Below are positions 35,542 through 46,135 of a DNA stretch of 64,000 bases, piece after piece. Origin of the DNA: Sporosarcina globispora (GTDB taxonomy: Bacteria; Bacillota; Bacilli; Bacillales; Cytobacillaceae); NCBI RefSeq assembly GCF_001274725.1, contig NZ_LGUF01000007.1, positions 520,001 through 584,000 of the forward strand. The letters run 5' to 3'. Under the pieces are notes generated by a model that worked only from the letters and a program-made list of their open reading frames with translations, searched no databases and was not told the DNA's origin. Each line of letters begins with the position of its first letter. Positions within the stretch are counted from its first letter, which is position 1. A program made the position numbers and the translations under genes.

Positions 35542-36498
35542 TCAATCAAACAAAGTGCTGACAGATTGCTCTTCATGAACTCGGATGATCGCTTCACCGA
35601 TTAGCGGTGCAACGGAGAGTTCGACAATCTTGTCTGTTTTCTTCTCTTCTGGAAGAGTGATTGAGTTTGTCACAACCAATTCCTTGATTGTTGAGTTTTC
35701 AATTCTTTCGATGGCAGGTCCAGATAGAACCGGGTGCGTACAGCACGCATAGACTTCTGATGCACCGTTTTCGATCAGGGCATTTGCTGCTAATGTAATG
35801 GTCCCGGCAGTATCAATAATATCGTCAATTAAGATGGCAGTTTTTCCATCGATGTTACCTACAATGTTCATGACTTCGGCCACATTTGGCTTTGGACGGC
35901 GCTTGTCGATGATGGCGATCGGCGCTTTTAAGCGGTCAGCCATTTTACGCGCACGTGTAACACCGCCGTGGTCTGGAGACACAATTACGATGTCGCCATC
36001 CATGAGTTTGTTCTTAAAGTAATCAGAAAGGATTGGCACACCCATTAAATGATCGATAGGTATATCGAAGAATCCTTGAATTTGCGGTGCATGCAAGTCA
36101 AGTGTAATCACGCGGGTAGCACCAGCTGTTTCCAAAAGGTTTGCTGCAAGCTTAGCAGTAATCGGCTCACGCGCTCTGGCTTTGCGGTCCTGACGGGCAT
36201 AGCCATAGTAAGGCATTACAATGTTGATGGTCTTGGCAGATGCACGCTTAAGAGCATCGATCATGATCAAAAGCTCCATTAAATGCTCGTTGACAGGAGA
36301 GCTTGTAGACTGGATGACATACACATCGCATCCGCGGATGCTTTCTTCAATGTTAATTTGGATTTCGCCGTCGCTAAAGCGCGTTACTGAACATTTACCA
36401 AGCTCTACACCAATCACATTGGCGATTTCTGCAGCCAGCTTACGGTTTGAATTTAAACTGAACACCTTTAAGTTTGGATCTAAATACTGGTTTGACAT
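35542..36498 (-). CDS. prs: Ribose-phosphate pyrophosphokinase (PRPP synthetase)
   Basis: Makes PRPP from ribose 5-phosphate and ATP for purine, pyrimidine, His and Trp synthesis. 318 residues of class I type: [11 protein letters not shown], the flexible catalytic loop region [17 protein letters not shown], and the PRPP loop [14 protein letters not shown] (about 218-231). ATG with GGAGGCCC upstream. It follows glmU by 44 nt, the conserved gcaD-prs pair. Confidence 0.97.
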   Translation of the reverse strand: MSNQYLDPNLKVFSLNSNRKLAAEIANVIGVELGKCSVTRFSDGEIQINIEESIRGCDVYVIQSTSSPVNEHLMELLIMIDALKRASAKTINIVMPYYGYARQDRKARAREPITAKLAANLLETAGATRVITLDLHAPQIQGFFDIPIDHLMGVPILSDYFKNKLMDGDIVIVSPDHGGVTRARKMADRLKAPIAIIDKRRPKPNVAEVMNIVGNIDGKTAILIDDIIDTAGTITLAANALIENGASEVYACCTHPVLSGPAIERIENSTIKELVVTNSITLPEEKKTDKIVELSVAPLIGEAIIRVHEEQSVSTLFD

Positions 36499-36542
36499 TT
36501 TGGGCCTCCATCGATTTATTTCTTACATTTAGAAAGTTCGGT

Positions 36543-37916
36543 TTATTTCTTAATGTTTAACTTTTGCGTGTAGTTTTCCTTGTTCACCTGGCGTGCACGG
36601 GCAATGGAAAGAGCTTCTCCCGGCACATCTTCTGTAATCGTTGATCCCGCTGCCACATATGCACCTTCCCCAATCGTTACCGGTGCAACGAGATTGGAGT
36701 TGCATCCAATGAATACACCATCTTCGATTTTGGTCAGGAATTTATTTTTGCCGTCATAGTTGACAGTAATTGAGCCGCAGCCCAGGTTAACATCCTTGCC
36801 TACTTCTGCATCACCAATATAGCTAAGGTGAGAGGCTTTGCTTCCTTTTCCAAAAACAGATTTCTTCACTTCAACAAAGTTGCCGATTTTCACTTCATCA
36901 TGAATATCTGATTGCGGACGAATGTGAGCAAATGGCCCAATATTCACTTGCGAACCGATATGGCTGTCATGTGCCGCAGATTGGCGGATCACTGTGCCTT
37001 CCCCAATATGACAATCAGAAATCTCCGTATGTGGTCCGATGACACATTCGGATCCGATGACTGTATTGCCGGAAATGATTGTTCCAGGATAAAGAACTGT
37101 ATCGGAACCAATTTTCACATCTGCACCAATATACGTATTTGACGGATCGATAATGGTAACGCCATTACGCATATGTTCTTCATTAATTCTTTGTTTCATG
37201 AAGGATTCAGCCTGGGATAAGGCTACCCGGTCATTGACACCCAGGGTTTCTCCAAAATCAGCCGTTTGGTAAGCGGTTACGACTTCTCCTTCATTTTTCA
37301 GGATTTCAATCACATCCGGAAGGTAATATTCGCCCTGCACATTATCATTTGTTACTTTGTTCAAGGCTTCGAAAAGAGCCTTATTATCAAAGCAATAGGT
37401 TCCAGTATTGATTTCCTTTATCTTGCGTTCTTCCTCGGAAGCATCTTTCTGTTCAACAATTTTTTCAACCATCCCCATGTCATTGCGGATCACTCGTCCA
37501 TATCCGAATGGGTTTTCCGCATGGGCTGTTAAAATAGTCGCTTTGGCAGACAGCTCTTCATGATGCTTGAAAAGCGCTTCCATTGTTTCGTGTTTGATGA
37601 GCGGTGTATCTCCGCAGACAACGAGCGTCACGCCCTCTTTGCCTTCTAGCATATCGCGAGCCTGCATAACCGCATGCGCGGTGCCCAGCTGCTCCTCCTG
37701 GAGGGCATATTTGCTGCTTGAGCCAAGCTGCTGCTCCACCATTTCCGCTCCATGGCCAGTAATTGTGACAATTTCTTTTATGTTAAGCTTTATAACTTGA
37801 TCAACAACATGTTGAACCATCGGTTTGCCGCATACAGGATGAAGGACTTTGTAAAGCTTAGACTTCATTCTGGTCCCCTGGCCTGCGGCTAAAATGACCG
37901 CGTATCGATTAGACAT
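36543..37916 (-). CDS. glmU: Bifunctional N-acetylglucosamine-1-phosphate uridyltransferase / glucosamine-1-phosphate acetyltransferase
   Basis: Makes UDP-GlcNAc for peptidoglycan and teichoic acids. 457 residues: N-terminal uridyltransferase (about 1-230; [20 protein letters not shown]) and a C-terminal left-handed beta helix of hexapeptide repeats (about 250-440) with the acetyltransferase site [15 protein letters not shown] with GGAGGCC upstream. Separated from spoVG by two terminators, so it needs its own promoter in 37917-38080, which I could not define. Confidence 0.97.
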   Translation of the reverse strand: MSNRYAVILAAGQGTRMKSKLYKVLHPVCGKPMVQHVVDQVIKLNIKEIVTITGHGAEMVEQQLGSSSKYALQEEQLGTAHAVMQARDMLEGKEGVTLVVCGDTPLIKHETMEALFKHHEELSAKATILTAHAENPFGYGRVIRNDMGMVEKIVEQKDASEEERKIKEINTGTYCFDNKALFEALNKVTNDNVQGEYYLPDVIEILKNEGEVVTAYQTADFGETLGVNDRVALSQAESFMKQRINEEHMRNGVTIIDPSNTYIGADVKIGSDTVLYPGTIISGNTVIGSECVIGPHTEISDCHIGEGTVIRQSAAHDSHIGSQVNIGPFAHIRPQSDIHDEVKIGNFVEVKKSVFGKGSKASHLSYIGDAEVGKDVNLGCGSITVNYDGKNKFLTKIEDGVFIGCNSNLVAPVTIGEGAYVAAGSTITEDVPGEALSIARARQVNKENYTQKLNIKK

Positions 37917-38080
37917 TTACAGGCCTCCATTTTAACCTTTTTATCCATAAAGAATATATCTTAAATAGGCTTTTATTTCAAGGAATGATGACAAAGTACA
38001 TATATTTGTCATTCCCATAAACGGTATTTTTCTGAAGAAACGGTTTAATTACTTTACAGAAAGGGTAATGAACAGTAATG

Positions 38081-38123
38081 AAAAAAGCCCTAAGCACCGC
38101 CAATGACAGAGGTCTTAGAGCTT
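38081..38123 (-). terminator. Distal member of a terminator pair between spoVG and glmU
   Basis: GCTCTAAG/CTTAGGGC stem with a long loop, then six T on the minus strand. It lies 20 nt beyond the first spoVG terminator. Confidence 0.7.
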
Positions 38124-38142
38124 AAATTTTTCACAGATAAAT

Positions 38143-38172
38143 AAAAAAGAGCCTTACTTATGAAGTAGGCCC
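38143..38172 (-). terminator. Terminator after spoVG
   Basis: GGGCCTACTT/AAGTAAGGCTC stem (one bulge) followed by TTTTTTA on the minus strand, 16 nt beyond the spoVG stop. Confidence 0.85.
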
Positions 38173-38188
38173 TTGTTGATATATTTTC

Positions 38189-38479
38189 TTAGGAAGCACC
38201 GGCTTCTTCAAATTCCACTTCTAATTCACCTAAACGGTGGTACTCGGCTAATACAGCCTCCTGGATTTTACCGCGCGTTCCTGAATTGATTGGGTGCGCG
38301 ATATCTCTAAACTCCCCATCCGGAGTACGTTTGCTCGGCATGGCTACAAATAAGCCATTATTCCCATCAATCACACGAATATCATGAACAACAAATTCAT
38401 GATCAAGCGTAATAGATGCGATTGCCCTCATCCGTCCATCCGTGTTAACGCGGCGTAATCTTACGTCTGTCACTTCCAT
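38189..38479 (-). CDS. spoVG: SpoVG regulatory protein
   Basis: 96 residues, almost identical to the B. subtilis protein ([20 protein letters not shown] at the N terminus). A small nucleic-acid-binding protein affecting asymmetric septation, sporulation and, in other Firmicutes, virulence genes. The start ATG (38477-38479) follows AAGGTGGTG; four extra upstream codons are not conserved. A sigma-H-type promoter precedes it (separate entry) and a double terminator follows. Confidence 0.97.
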   Translation of the reverse strand: MEVTDVRLRRVNTDGRMRAIASITLDHEFVVHDIRVIDGNNGLFVAMPSKRTPDGEFRDIAHPINSGTRGKIQEAVLAEYHRLGELEVEFEEAGAS

Positions 38480-38521
38480 TCTGTTCACCACCTTTTCGAG
38501 AAGATTTAATCCTAATTGTAT

Positions 38522-38550
38522 AAATTCAACATATTTCCTGAATCTCCTTC
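38522..38550 (-). promoter_or_regulatory. Sigma-H promoter of spoVG
   Basis: Minus-strand GAAGGAGAT (-35, 38542-38550), 11 nt, GTTGAATTT (-10, 38522-38530). This fits the sigma-H consensus (RnAGGAwww, 11-12 nt, RnnGAATww) at all but one position. B. subtilis spoVG is the classical sigma-H gene and is repressed by AbrB, whose gene is in this window. Confidence 0.75.
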
Positions 38551-38620
38551 TTCGCCGAAAAATATTTTTTGAATATTTTGTTCAAAGTGATGCATCAACT
38601 TATAAAGCCCTTTTCTAGAT

Positions 38621-38650
38621 AAAAAACGCCCGTTCATCTGAACGGGCGAA
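38621..38650 (-). terminator. Terminator after ridA
   Basis: CGCCCGTTC-AGAT-GAACGGGCG stem followed by TTTTTT on the minus strand, 14 nt beyond the ridA stop. Ends the ispE/purR/ridA unit. Confidence 0.9.
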
Positions 38651-38664
38651 ACAAATGCGGTTAT

Positions 38665-39039
38665 TTATTTTACAAGGGCAACTACTTCAATTTCTACCAG
38701 TGCATCCTTTGGCAGGCGTGCAACTTCCACACAGGAGCGCGCTGGCTTGTGTGTGCTGAAATATTCCCCATATACTTCATTGATGGCTGCAAAATCATTC
38801 ATGTCCTTGATAAATACTGTCGCCTTCACCACAGTATTTAAAGATGCACCTGATTCTTCAAGTACAGCCTGAAGGTTTTTAAATACCTGATGCGTCTGCT
38901 CTTTTACATCACCTTCAACCATAACGCCTTCTGCCGTAAGCGGTATTTGCCCAGAGCTGTAAAATAGGTTATTGACTGTAATTCCCTGCGAGTATGGTCC
39001 AATTGCTGCCGGTGCCTGATTCGTTTGAATGACTTTCAT
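38665..39039 (-). CDS. ridA: RidA-family enamine/imine deaminase (YabJ)
   Basis: 124 residues, YjgF/YER057c/UK114 fold: [35 protein letters not shown], and [18 protein letters not shown] with the substrate arginine. Hydrolyses reactive enamine/imine intermediates of PLP enzymes; B. subtilis yabJ was first noticed because it affects purine regulation. It follows purR by 24 nt in the same transcript. Confidence 0.95.
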   Translation of the reverse strand: MKVIQTNQAPAAIGPYSQGITVNNLFYSSGQIPLTAEGVMVEGDVKEQTHQVFKNLQAVLEESGASLNTVVKATVFIKDMNDFAAINEVYGEYFSTHKPARSCVEVARLPKDALVEIEVVALVK

Positions 39040-39063
39040 GAATTCTCCCCCTAAAAAATATGA

Positions 39064-39882
39064 TTATTTTTTAAAATAGTTGCCTTCACTTACATTGATA
39101 CTCTTTTCCCGCACGTCAACATCAGATAGACGCACAAGTGAAAGGTACTCATCAACCAGCCGTTCTTCTGCTTTTTCTGCCTCGACCAGAACAGCAATGC
39201 CAGCGAGATTTGCTTTGAATTCTTCCAGCATGCTGACCATGCCATTTACCGTTCCGCCAGCTTTCATAAAATCGTCAATGATTAAGACATTAGAGCCTTC
39301 TGCCAGACTTCTTTTTGAAAGAACCATGGTCTGAATCCTTTTGGCCGAACCTGACACATAGTTAATGCTTACCGTCGATCCTTCTGTCACCTTGCTGTCC
39401 CGCCTTACAATGACAACAGGCACATTGAGATAATTAGCGGCAGCATAAGCAAGGGGAATCCCTTTTGTCGCAACCGTCATGACCACATCAATGGGCTTAT
39501 CCGCAAAGGCAGAGGCAAAGAGCCTTCCTGCACGCTGTACAATGGACGGATCTCCGAGGATATCAGTCATGTAAAGATATCCGCCAGGCAGAAGCCTTTC
39601 CGGACTGGCAATTAAGCTGCAGAGTTCATCTACAAATGGCCGGGCTTCATCATCTGTAACTTTTACATGAAACTTGACGCCGCCTGCTGCACCTGAAACG
39701 GTTTGCAGCGTGCCGATTCCTCTTTGCTCAAATGTTTCTTTGATGATTGCGAGATCTTCACTGATTGAAGATTTGGCAGAACCATATCTTTCTGAAAAGA
39801 AAGTTAAGGATACCAGCTGACGCGGATGGTTCAATAAATAATTGGTCATATCGATCAACCGTTCGCTTCTGCGAAATTTCAT
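39064..39882 (-). CDS. purR: Purine operon repressor PurR
   Basis: PRPP-responsive repressor of purine genes. 272 residues: N-terminal winged helix (about 1-72; RRSERLIDMTNYLLNHPRQL) and a C-terminal phosphoribosyltransferase-like effector domain with the PRPP motif VLIIDDFMKAGGTVNG (about 195-210). ATG with GGGGGTTCC upstream. The gap before it carries a PurBox-like inverted pair (separate entry), which implies autoregulation as in B. subtilis. Confidence 0.96.
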   Translation of the reverse strand: MKFRRSERLIDMTNYLLNHPRQLVSLTFFSERYGSAKSSISEDLAIIKETFEQRGIGTLQTVSGAAGGVKFHVKVTDDEARPFVDELCSLIASPERLLPGGYLYMTDILGDPSIVQRAGRLFASAFADKPIDVVMTVATKGIPLAYAAANYLNVPVVIVRRDSKVTEGSTVSINYVSGSAKRIQTMVLSKRSLAEGSNVLIIDDFMKAGGTVNGMVSMLEEFKANLAGIAVLVEAEKAEERLVDEYLSLVRLSDVDVREKSINVSEGNYFKK

Positions 39883-39898
39883 TGTGGAACCCCCATTT

Positions 39899-39943
39899 AA
39901 ATCCGAATATTTTAACGATAATATACCATTAATATACGGATTT
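39899..39943 (-). promoter_or_regulatory. PurBox-like operator upstream of purR
   Basis: Two inverted 13-nt arms: AAATCCGAATATT (39899-39911, plus strand) and AAATCCGTATATT (39931-39943, minus strand), 19 nt apart, differing at one position. They contain the CCGAA core of B. subtilis PurBoxes. The pair spans the ispE-purR gap; the spacing between arms is slightly larger than usual. Operator function is inferred. Confidence 0.55.
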
Positions 39944-40814
39944 AATCAAGCCTATGTCTTTCACCCAGCATTCTGACGGCAAAAACCTGGTCGCAAAATC
40001 CTCTAAGACCATTATAAATCCGATGCATTCTTGAATCATGATGAACAAGCCCAAATACGGTTGGTCCGCTGCCGCTCATCAGGACAGCATCCGCACCAAA
40101 TCGTTTCATCTGGTCTTTTATTTGCGCTACTTCAGGATGCATTTTTAGTGTTACATCCTCCAGAACATTTCCCATGTTCAGGCAGACATGGTCATAGCTG
40201 CCCGTCTTTATCGCCTCAATCATTCCTGCTGTATTCGGGTGCTGTACCTGCTTTACATCCAGTCTTCTATATACATCAGCTGTCGATACGCCGATGAACG
40301 GCTTAGCCAGTATGACCCAGCAGGTCGGAGGAGCAGGAAGTTCCTGAATCTTTTCGCCTCTTCCTGTAGCTATAGCAGTTCCTCCGTATACACAAAAAGA
40401 AACATCAGAACCGATTTCCGTCCCGATTTCGGCAAGCTCATCCAATGAAAGCCCCAAATCCCACAGTTTGTTAAGCCCTCTGAGAGCTGCTGCCGCATCA
40501 CTGCTGCCGCCCGCAAGCCCTGCAGCAACCGGTATTGTTTTTTCTATTGTAATGGACACACCTTTCTTCACTTGATACCGTTCCTTAAGAAGGTGTGCAG
40601 CCTGATATGCCAAATTCCGCTGATCATCCGGAACAAAACGGTTATGAGAGATAATCTTTATCTCGTCCTTGTCTAAAAGTGTTAATTCCAGGCGGTCTGC
40701 CAAATCAATCGTTGTCATTATCATTTCCACTTCATGATAGCCATCTTCCCGCTTATGTAAAACATCCAATGACAAGTTGATCTTAGCAGGTGCCTTAACC
40801 ATGACCTTCAACAT
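39942..40814 (-). CDS. ispE: 4-diphosphocytidyl-2-C-methyl-D-erythritol kinase
   Basis: ATP-dependent step of the non-mevalonate isoprenoid pathway, GHMP kinase family. 290 residues: [20 protein letters not shown] at the N terminus, the ATP loop [17 protein letters not shown] (about 95-111), and C-terminal [13 protein letters not shown] place the start at the ATG 40812-40814, with GTAGG upstream; an in-frame GTG two codons earlier and an ATG four codons later are alternatives. Confidence 0.94.
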   Translation of the reverse strand: MLKVMVKAPAKINLSLDVLHKREDGYHEVEMIMTTIDLADRLELTLLDKDEIKIISHNRFVPDDQRNLAYQAAHLLKERYQVKKGVSITIEKTIPVAAGLAGGSSDAAAALRGLNKLWDLGLSLDELAEIGTEIGSDVSFCVYGGTAIATGRGEKIQELPAPPTCWVILAKPFIGVSTADVYRRLDVKQVQHPNTAGMIEAIKTGSYDHVCLNMGNVLEDVTLKMHPEVAQIKDQMKRFGADAVLMSGSGPTVFGLVHHDSRMHRIYNGLRGFCDQVFAVRMLGERHRLD

Positions 40815-41042
40815 TTCCACCTACTTCTTTCCTAATAAAATCGGACTCCTGTCCAGCTCCACAAGCAAAACGTTTGCCATCTAAAGTTAAATCCTTCATT
40901 CAGTATTGACTTTATATTACCGGCGATAAGCGGCTGCCTTGTGCTTTTCTTATAGAGCGTCTCCATTTTTTGTCCTATTTTATCACAAATTAAACATAAA
41001 AGCTCAGGTGGCTTGGAATATAAGGGTATCACTATTTGACAA

Positions 41043-41070
41043 AAAAAAGCCGAAGCATAAGCTTCGGCTG
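41043..41070 (-). terminator. Terminator after sspF
   Basis: GCCGAAGC-TTAT-GCTTCGGC stem followed by eight T on the minus strand. The gap between it and ispE (40815-41042) holds no gene; a short piece resembling an inverted family I right end (TGTCCAGCTCCA, about 40852) is noted only here. Confidence 0.9.
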
Positions 41071-41111
41071 ACGCAGTGCATATTAATGCTTAAACATGTT
41101 TTGTGCGAATG

Positions 41112-41288
41112 CTATTTGTTAACAAGGTTTTGCTGTGCCATTTCGATGGCCCGCTTTACCATATTGCCGGCATCTTTGGCACGGATGCCGCCCCAGCCTT
41201 CCTTTTGGACAACATCATAAAAGCCAAGCTCTTTCGCAATTTCTTCTTTTAAACCGTCTGACATAACGCTACGTCTTCTGCCCAACAT
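41112..41288 (-). CDS. sspF: Small acid-soluble spore protein, alpha/beta type, SspF
   Basis: 58 residues. DNA-binding spore protein: [20 protein letters not shown] and [20 protein letters not shown] are the two conserved SASP helices; between them lies [12 protein letters not shown]. It saturates DNA in the forespore. The ATG at 41286-41288 follows AAAGGGG; a longer open frame upstream reads through the promoter and a repeat and is not real. Confidence 0.95.
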   Translation of the reverse strand: MLGRRRSVMSDGLKEEIAKELGFYDVVQKEGWGGIRAKDAGNMVKRAIEMAQQNLVNK

Positions 41289-41317
41289 TAACATCCCCTT
41301 TCGCACTGCGGTATGTA

Positions 41318-41344
41318 TAGTATGTGAAAAGGGCCTTCTATTCA
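41318..41344 (-). promoter_or_regulatory. Candidate sporulation-sigma promoter of sspF
   Basis: Minus-strand CATACTA (41318-41324) equals the -10 used by sigma-G and related sigma factors, and TGAATA (41339-41344) resembles their -35. The 14-nt spacing is shorter than the usual sigma-G value and closer to sigma-E/K, so I cannot assign the factor. The family I repeat begins only 4 nt upstream of the -35. Confidence 0.4.
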
Positions 41345-41347
41345 TTA

Positions 41348-41415
41348 AGAAAAGCGCAAGCGCCTTGCTCACCCCCGACACCTCGAGGGGGTAGGCGCTG
41401 GAGCTAGGCAACTCT
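41348..41415 (+). repeat. Family I repeat, short form, upstream of sspF
   Basis: AGAAAAGCGCAAGCGCCTTG, CACCCCCGACACCTCGAGGGGGT, AGGCGCTGGAGCTAGGCAA. The middle module is absent, leaving a simple nested hairpin. Compare the short copies at 32940 and 50707. Confidence 0.88.
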
Positions 41416-41474
41416 AAAAAAAGGCAAAACAAAAAGCAGCAAACAATTTGTTCACCGCCGCTGTCATATATATA

Positions 41475-41738
41475 TTAGCTTAAAGCAACCTGTCCTGATG
41501 TGTCTTCATAGAATGTAATTTGAACCGTTTCTGTTAAAACATCTGCATAGCTGTAAGATACCCGTTCAAATGCATTTTCATCCTGATCTAATTCAATCAC
41601 AAATACTGAAGGATACGTCTCTGCCAAAACTCCTGAACGCTCAATGGTCTTTCTGCGCCCGCCATTTGCTTTAAGCAGGAGCCTCTTTCCAAGATTTGAA
41701 TCAAGAGCTTTTTTAATATCTGATAATGTTTTTGCCAT
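41475..41738 (-). CDS. veg: Veg protein
   Basis: 87 residues, very close to B. subtilis Veg ([24 protein letters not shown]). Small beta-barrel-like DUF1021 protein; in B. subtilis it stimulates biofilm matrix genes by weakening SinR repression. The ATG at 41736-41738 follows GAGGTGG; three upstream codons are not conserved. Driven by two strong promoters in tandem (separate entries). Confidence 0.95.
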   Translation of the reverse strand: MAKTLSDIKKALDSNLGKRLLLKANGGRRKTIERSGVLAETYPSVFVIELDQDENAFERVSYSYADVLTETVQITFYEDTSGQVALS

Positions 41739-41759
41739 TCGGTCCACCTCACTATGTTA

Positions 41760-41788
41760 AGTATATCACACTGACACACTACTGTCAA
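41760..41788 (-). promoter_or_regulatory. veg proximal sigma-A promoter
   Basis: Minus-strand TTGACA (41783-41788), 17 nt, TATACT (41760-41765). Near-consensus. B. subtilis Pveg is one of the strongest vegetative promoters. Confidence 0.8.
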
Positions 41789-41800
41789 ACAAAAATATAA

Positions 41801-41830
41801 ATTATAACAGTGTTTAAAAATAAATGTCAA
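41801..41830 (-). promoter_or_regulatory. veg distal sigma-A promoter
   Basis: Minus-strand TTGACA (41825-41830), 18 nt, TATAAT (41801-41806), both hexamers perfect. Lies 42 nt upstream of the proximal promoter, so veg has two. The rest of the veg-yabG gap (41831-42007) shows no gene. Confidence 0.8.
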
Positions 41831-42007
41831 TATGTTTTGTTCTACTTTTTCTTCTAATTTTCAACAATTTTAGGATTGCCTTAAATCGAAAAGATTATGT
41901 ATGATTTTTGAAATCCTTATAAGACCGCACTTCATTACCTGGGAAATAGACATTTATCATTGCTCGAAATTCCTCGAAAAATACATGTCTTTTTAGCGAA
42001 ATATATA

Positions 42008-42044
42008 AAAAAACAAGCCGCTAAATAATACAAACGGCCTGCTG
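42008..42044 (-). terminator. Terminator after yabG
   Basis: CAGGCCG/CGGCTTG stem with a long AT-rich loop followed by TTTTTTTAT on the minus strand, directly after the yabG stop. Confidence 0.65.
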
Positions 42045-42045
42045 A

Positions 42046-42930
42046 TTAGGATTCATTAAGATCTTCGTCATTAAAAGGCATTCCTGTTCTCAGTACTCCC
42101 CGGGTTTCAATTCCTCCGAGTCCCTTTTCACCTGTAAGTGTATTTCTTAAGATATCCCATAAATTGATTCTTTCCATAAATGGAGTAAGGCTGACTTTCG
42201 CAACAATGTATACGGGGTCAAGTGCATGGATATTCACCCTGGAAGGAGAACTGGCAAAGTTGGCACCTGCATGGATAAGCGATTCGAAATGTGACTGGCA
42301 TGCTCCGGCAAAAATGACAAGCTGATCAAGGTGCGGTATTTTTTTGCGCGCTTCTCTCACTGTCTGAACAAATTCCCTGGAGTGCCTGTAAGCATTGATA
42401 TCGGATTTCTTTCCCTTTGCCTTTGAATAGGCATCATGACCTGTTACAACGAGGATATCAGGCCGGTAATGATCGATGAGCTGTCCGATTTTCATCGGCA
42501 TTTCCTTTTCATTGCAATGGATCCCTGTTACGGGTATGCCTATTTTTTCATACACACTTAAGCATTTCTTCAAATAGGATGGATCACCATCCAAGTGCAG
42601 CACCCTGCCTGGTATCTGAAAATAGTTAAGTGTCTTGCTGTATCCGTCAGTCACCTCATACTCCTGCTTCTCCCTCAAAAGAGCCAGATCCTGCCTGAAT
42701 AGCTGAAAGGACTGTTCCTCAAGCGACCTATACTCCTGCTCGAGCTTCATCCGATGCGCCTGGTTAATAACGATTAAATCCTCGCAGGGAGCATCCGCAA
42801 CAAGACGAATATCTTCTCCGAATAATACAGCTATTTTTTTGCCGCCCTGTTCGTTAATATCAATCACACGGAATAAAATATCACAGTGATACGAAATTCT
42901 TCCGACGATATCCATCGTATTTATAGTCAA
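42046..42930 (-). CDS. yabG: Sporulation protease YabG
   Basis: Cysteine protease (peptidase family U57) of the mother cell that trims spore coat proteins such as SafA and SpoIVA for cross-linking. 294 residues. Conserved blocks: PGRVLHLDGDPSYLKKCL, VVTGHDAYSKAKG, IFAGACQSHFESLIHAGANF and GLGGIETRGVLR. I place the start at the TTG 42928-42930: GGAG lies 8 nt upstream and the resulting N terminus aligns residue for residue with B. subtilis YabG; the longer frame from 43077 has no counterpart. Confidence 0.93.
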   Translation of the reverse strand: MTINTMDIVGRISYHCDILFRVIDINEQGGKKIAVLFGEDIRLVADAPCEDLIVINQAHRMKLEQEYRSLEEQSFQLFRQDLALLREKQEYEVTDGYSKTLNYFQIPGRVLHLDGDPSYLKKCLSVYEKIGIPVTGIHCNEKEMPMKIGQLIDHYRPDILVVTGHDAYSKAKGKKSDINAYRHSREFVQTVREARKKIPHLDQLVIFAGACQSHFESLIHAGANFASSPSRVNIHALDPVYIVAKVSLTPFMERINLWDILRNTLTGEKGLGGIETRGVLRTGMPFNDEDLNES

Positions 42931-43053
42931 TGTCGTCACTCCAATTGCCCGCAATAAGCATGTGGGCTGCTTCTGGTCTATTGTTTGTGATTTATTATTT
43001 ATGTCATAAATTATGCATTCGTCTATAAACATGTGCGTAGAAAAGGGGAGATT

Positions 43054-43190
43054 AGAAGAGCGGAAGCGCCTGCCCACCCGACACCTAGATGGGCAGCTTC
43101 ATCCTCCTCCTTTAAGCCAACGCCTATGGGAGGAGGATGAAGCTGCCAGAGCGTTACTTGTGGAACTAGACAGTTTTCGATGTTCAGAAT
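43054..43190 (+). repeat. Family I repeat with a different central palindrome
   Basis: Left end AGAAGAGCGGAAGCGCCTGC, right end TTGTGGAACTAGACAGTTTT plus TCGATGTTCAGAATG tail. The middle is replaced by a perfect 19-bp inverted repeat, arm 1 GGCAGCTTCATCCTCCTCC (43092-43110) and arm 2 at 43129-43147. It fills the rsmA-yabG gap together with AT-rich sequence at 42931-43053 in which I see no defined promoter. Confidence 0.8.
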
Positions 43191-43210
43191 GTTATTTTTC
43201 TTGTGTAATA

Positions 43211-43249
43211 AAAAGAGCAAGCCCGCTGTTTTCAGCAGGCTTGCTCTTT
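43211..43249 (-). terminator. Terminator after rsmA (bidirectional)
   Basis: GAGCAAGCCTGC/GCGGGCTTGCTC stem, A-run on one side and T-run on the other, abutting the rsmA stop codon. Confidence 0.9.
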
Positions 43250-44681
<1,432 letters not shown>

Positions 44682-44834
44682 ACTTCCTCCAGAAAAAATA
44701 AAATATAAAAAAATTGAAAAAAACTTGAAACATTTCTGTAATGTAATTCGTCTATTTAGATGTAAGAAGAATATATTTATAAAGAATAGTTCTTATTATA
44801 TATGAAGCTGCTGGAAAATGAAAAATACTAAAAT

Positions 44835-44860
44835 AAAAAATGCAGGGGAAGCCCCCTGCA
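44835..44860 (-). terminator. Terminator after rpfB
   Basis: TGCAGGGG-GCTT-CCCCTGCA stem followed by TTTTTTATTTT on the minus strand, 9 nt beyond the rpfB stop. Confidence 0.9.
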
Positions 44861-44869
44861 TCATAAAAA

Positions 44870-46075
44870 TTAATTCAGTATTTTAATCTTTACGGTTTTT
44901 CTTCCCCACTTGTAAGCTTCTGATTTAGAGGAGAAAAATACATCGATTTTGTTTCCTTTGATGGCGCCTCCAGTATCAGCTGCAACGGCATAGCCATAGC
45001 CTTCAACATAGACTTTCGTTCCAAGCGGAATAACACTTGGATCAACAGCTATTACCTTAGCACCCGGATTGGCACGCAGATCCAATCCAGTAGCGGTTTT
45101 GCCTGAGCATCCGCTGCAATTGGCCGTATAGGCTGTTGAAGATACATAAATTTCTTTTCCGCTTGCTTTGCTGCTTGTTCCGCGGGAAACAACCTGTGTT
45201 GCTGCAGCCACCTTCGTTCCAACAGCAACGACTTTATCCTGCTTATCTCTCACTTGCTTTTCACTGATCAGTTTTCTGGAAACTTCCTTGCCATTCTCCC
45301 TGACGACTTGAAATTCTTTCGTCTTAAGGCCTTCTTTTCCAGCAGTCATCACCTTTTCAGTGCCTTTAGCCAAGTTGTTATCGTTCTTTGTCACAACTGC
45401 GAAATTAATTGGTTCTTCCACTACATCGGTGACTTTTTCAACTCGAATGACTTTAATAATGTCATTGGCTTTGACTGTCTCTTCCAACTTTGGTTCAACA
45501 CGGTCTAAATCATTGATCTTGATTCCCTGCTGTGATAAAAAGTCAGCGACCGTAGTCGAAGTTGACCAAACCTGCTTCTCTTTGCCGCCATTATTAAGCG
45601 TTAAAGCGAATGCTTTCTCTACTTGAATTTCCAGGTTGCTTTTAATTTTATCCTCTGGCTTTGGCTGAACCTTATCATGTTCAGTCAGAGTAATATTCTG
45701 TTCTTTTAAAACATCCCCGACCGTCTTTGCAGCCGTCCAAATCGTTTTCTTCTCGTTATCTGTTACAACTTTCACCTGTTTAGCCGGTTCATAGACAATT
45801 TCTGTATTATCCTTAACCTCTGTGTTTACCGAGGGAAACACATAATCTTCTGAGCGAAGTGAAATATCTAGATCATCGAATATATCTTGAATCGTTGATG
45901 CATGCGTTTTGATGACTTTCTCTTGGCCATCTATCGTCAGTGCTACTGTTTTCTTTGTCGTTTCATATGCAATGAAACCGCAGGCAGCAGCAAAGACTAC
46001 TAAACTAGCAGAAAAAATGGCCAATTTCTTTTTACTCAAAGACTTGGATAACAGGTTTTTCATGTTTTGAATCAC
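44870..46075 (-). CDS. rpfB: Resuscitation-promoting-factor-like cell-wall protein (RpfB/YabE family)
   Basis: 401 residues, exported: basic N terminus and a hydrophobic signal segment (about 19-38), three DUF348 repeats (about 42-190; VALTIDGQEKVIKTHASTIQ, FALTLNNGGKEKQVWSTSTT), a G5 domain (about 195-275) and a C-terminal 3D/RlpA-like barrel with SSTAYTANCSGCSGKTATGL and ADTGGAIKGNKIDVFF, the presumed peptidoglycan-cutting domain. The start is a GTG (46073-46075) with GGAGG 11 nt upstream, or the ATG four codons later. A perfect-consensus promoter lies just upstream. Confidence 0.91.
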   Translation of the reverse strand: MIQNMKNLLSKSLSKKKLAIFSASLVVFAAACGFIAYETTKKTVALTIDGQEKVIKTHASTIQDIFDDLDISLRSEDYVFPSVNTEVKDNTEIVYEPAKQVKVVTDNEKKTIWTAAKTVGDVLKEQNITLTEHDKVQPKPEDKIKSNLEIQVEKAFALTLNNGGKEKQVWSTSTTVADFLSQQGIKINDLDRVEPKLEETVKANDIIKVIRVEKVTDVVEEPINFAVVTKNDNNLAKGTEKVMTAGKEGLKTKEFQVVRENGKEVSRKLISEKQVRDKQDKVVAVGTKVAAATQVVSRGTSSKASGKEIYVSSTAYTANCSGCSGKTATGLDLRANPGAKVIAVDPSVIPLGTKVYVEGYGYAVAADTGGAIKGNKIDVFFSSKSEAYKWGRKTVKIKILN

Positions 46076-46106
46076 GATGAAAAACGCCTCCTTTTCTCTC
46101 GGAGTG

Positions 46107-46135
46107 ATTATATAGAGTATCTTGCCGACTGTCAA
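46107..46135 (-). promoter_or_regulatory. rpfB sigma-A promoter
   Basis: Minus-strand TTGACA (46130-46135), 17 nt, TATAAT (46107-46112): perfect hexamers and spacing. Gives a leader of only about 25 nt before the GTG. Confidence 0.85.
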
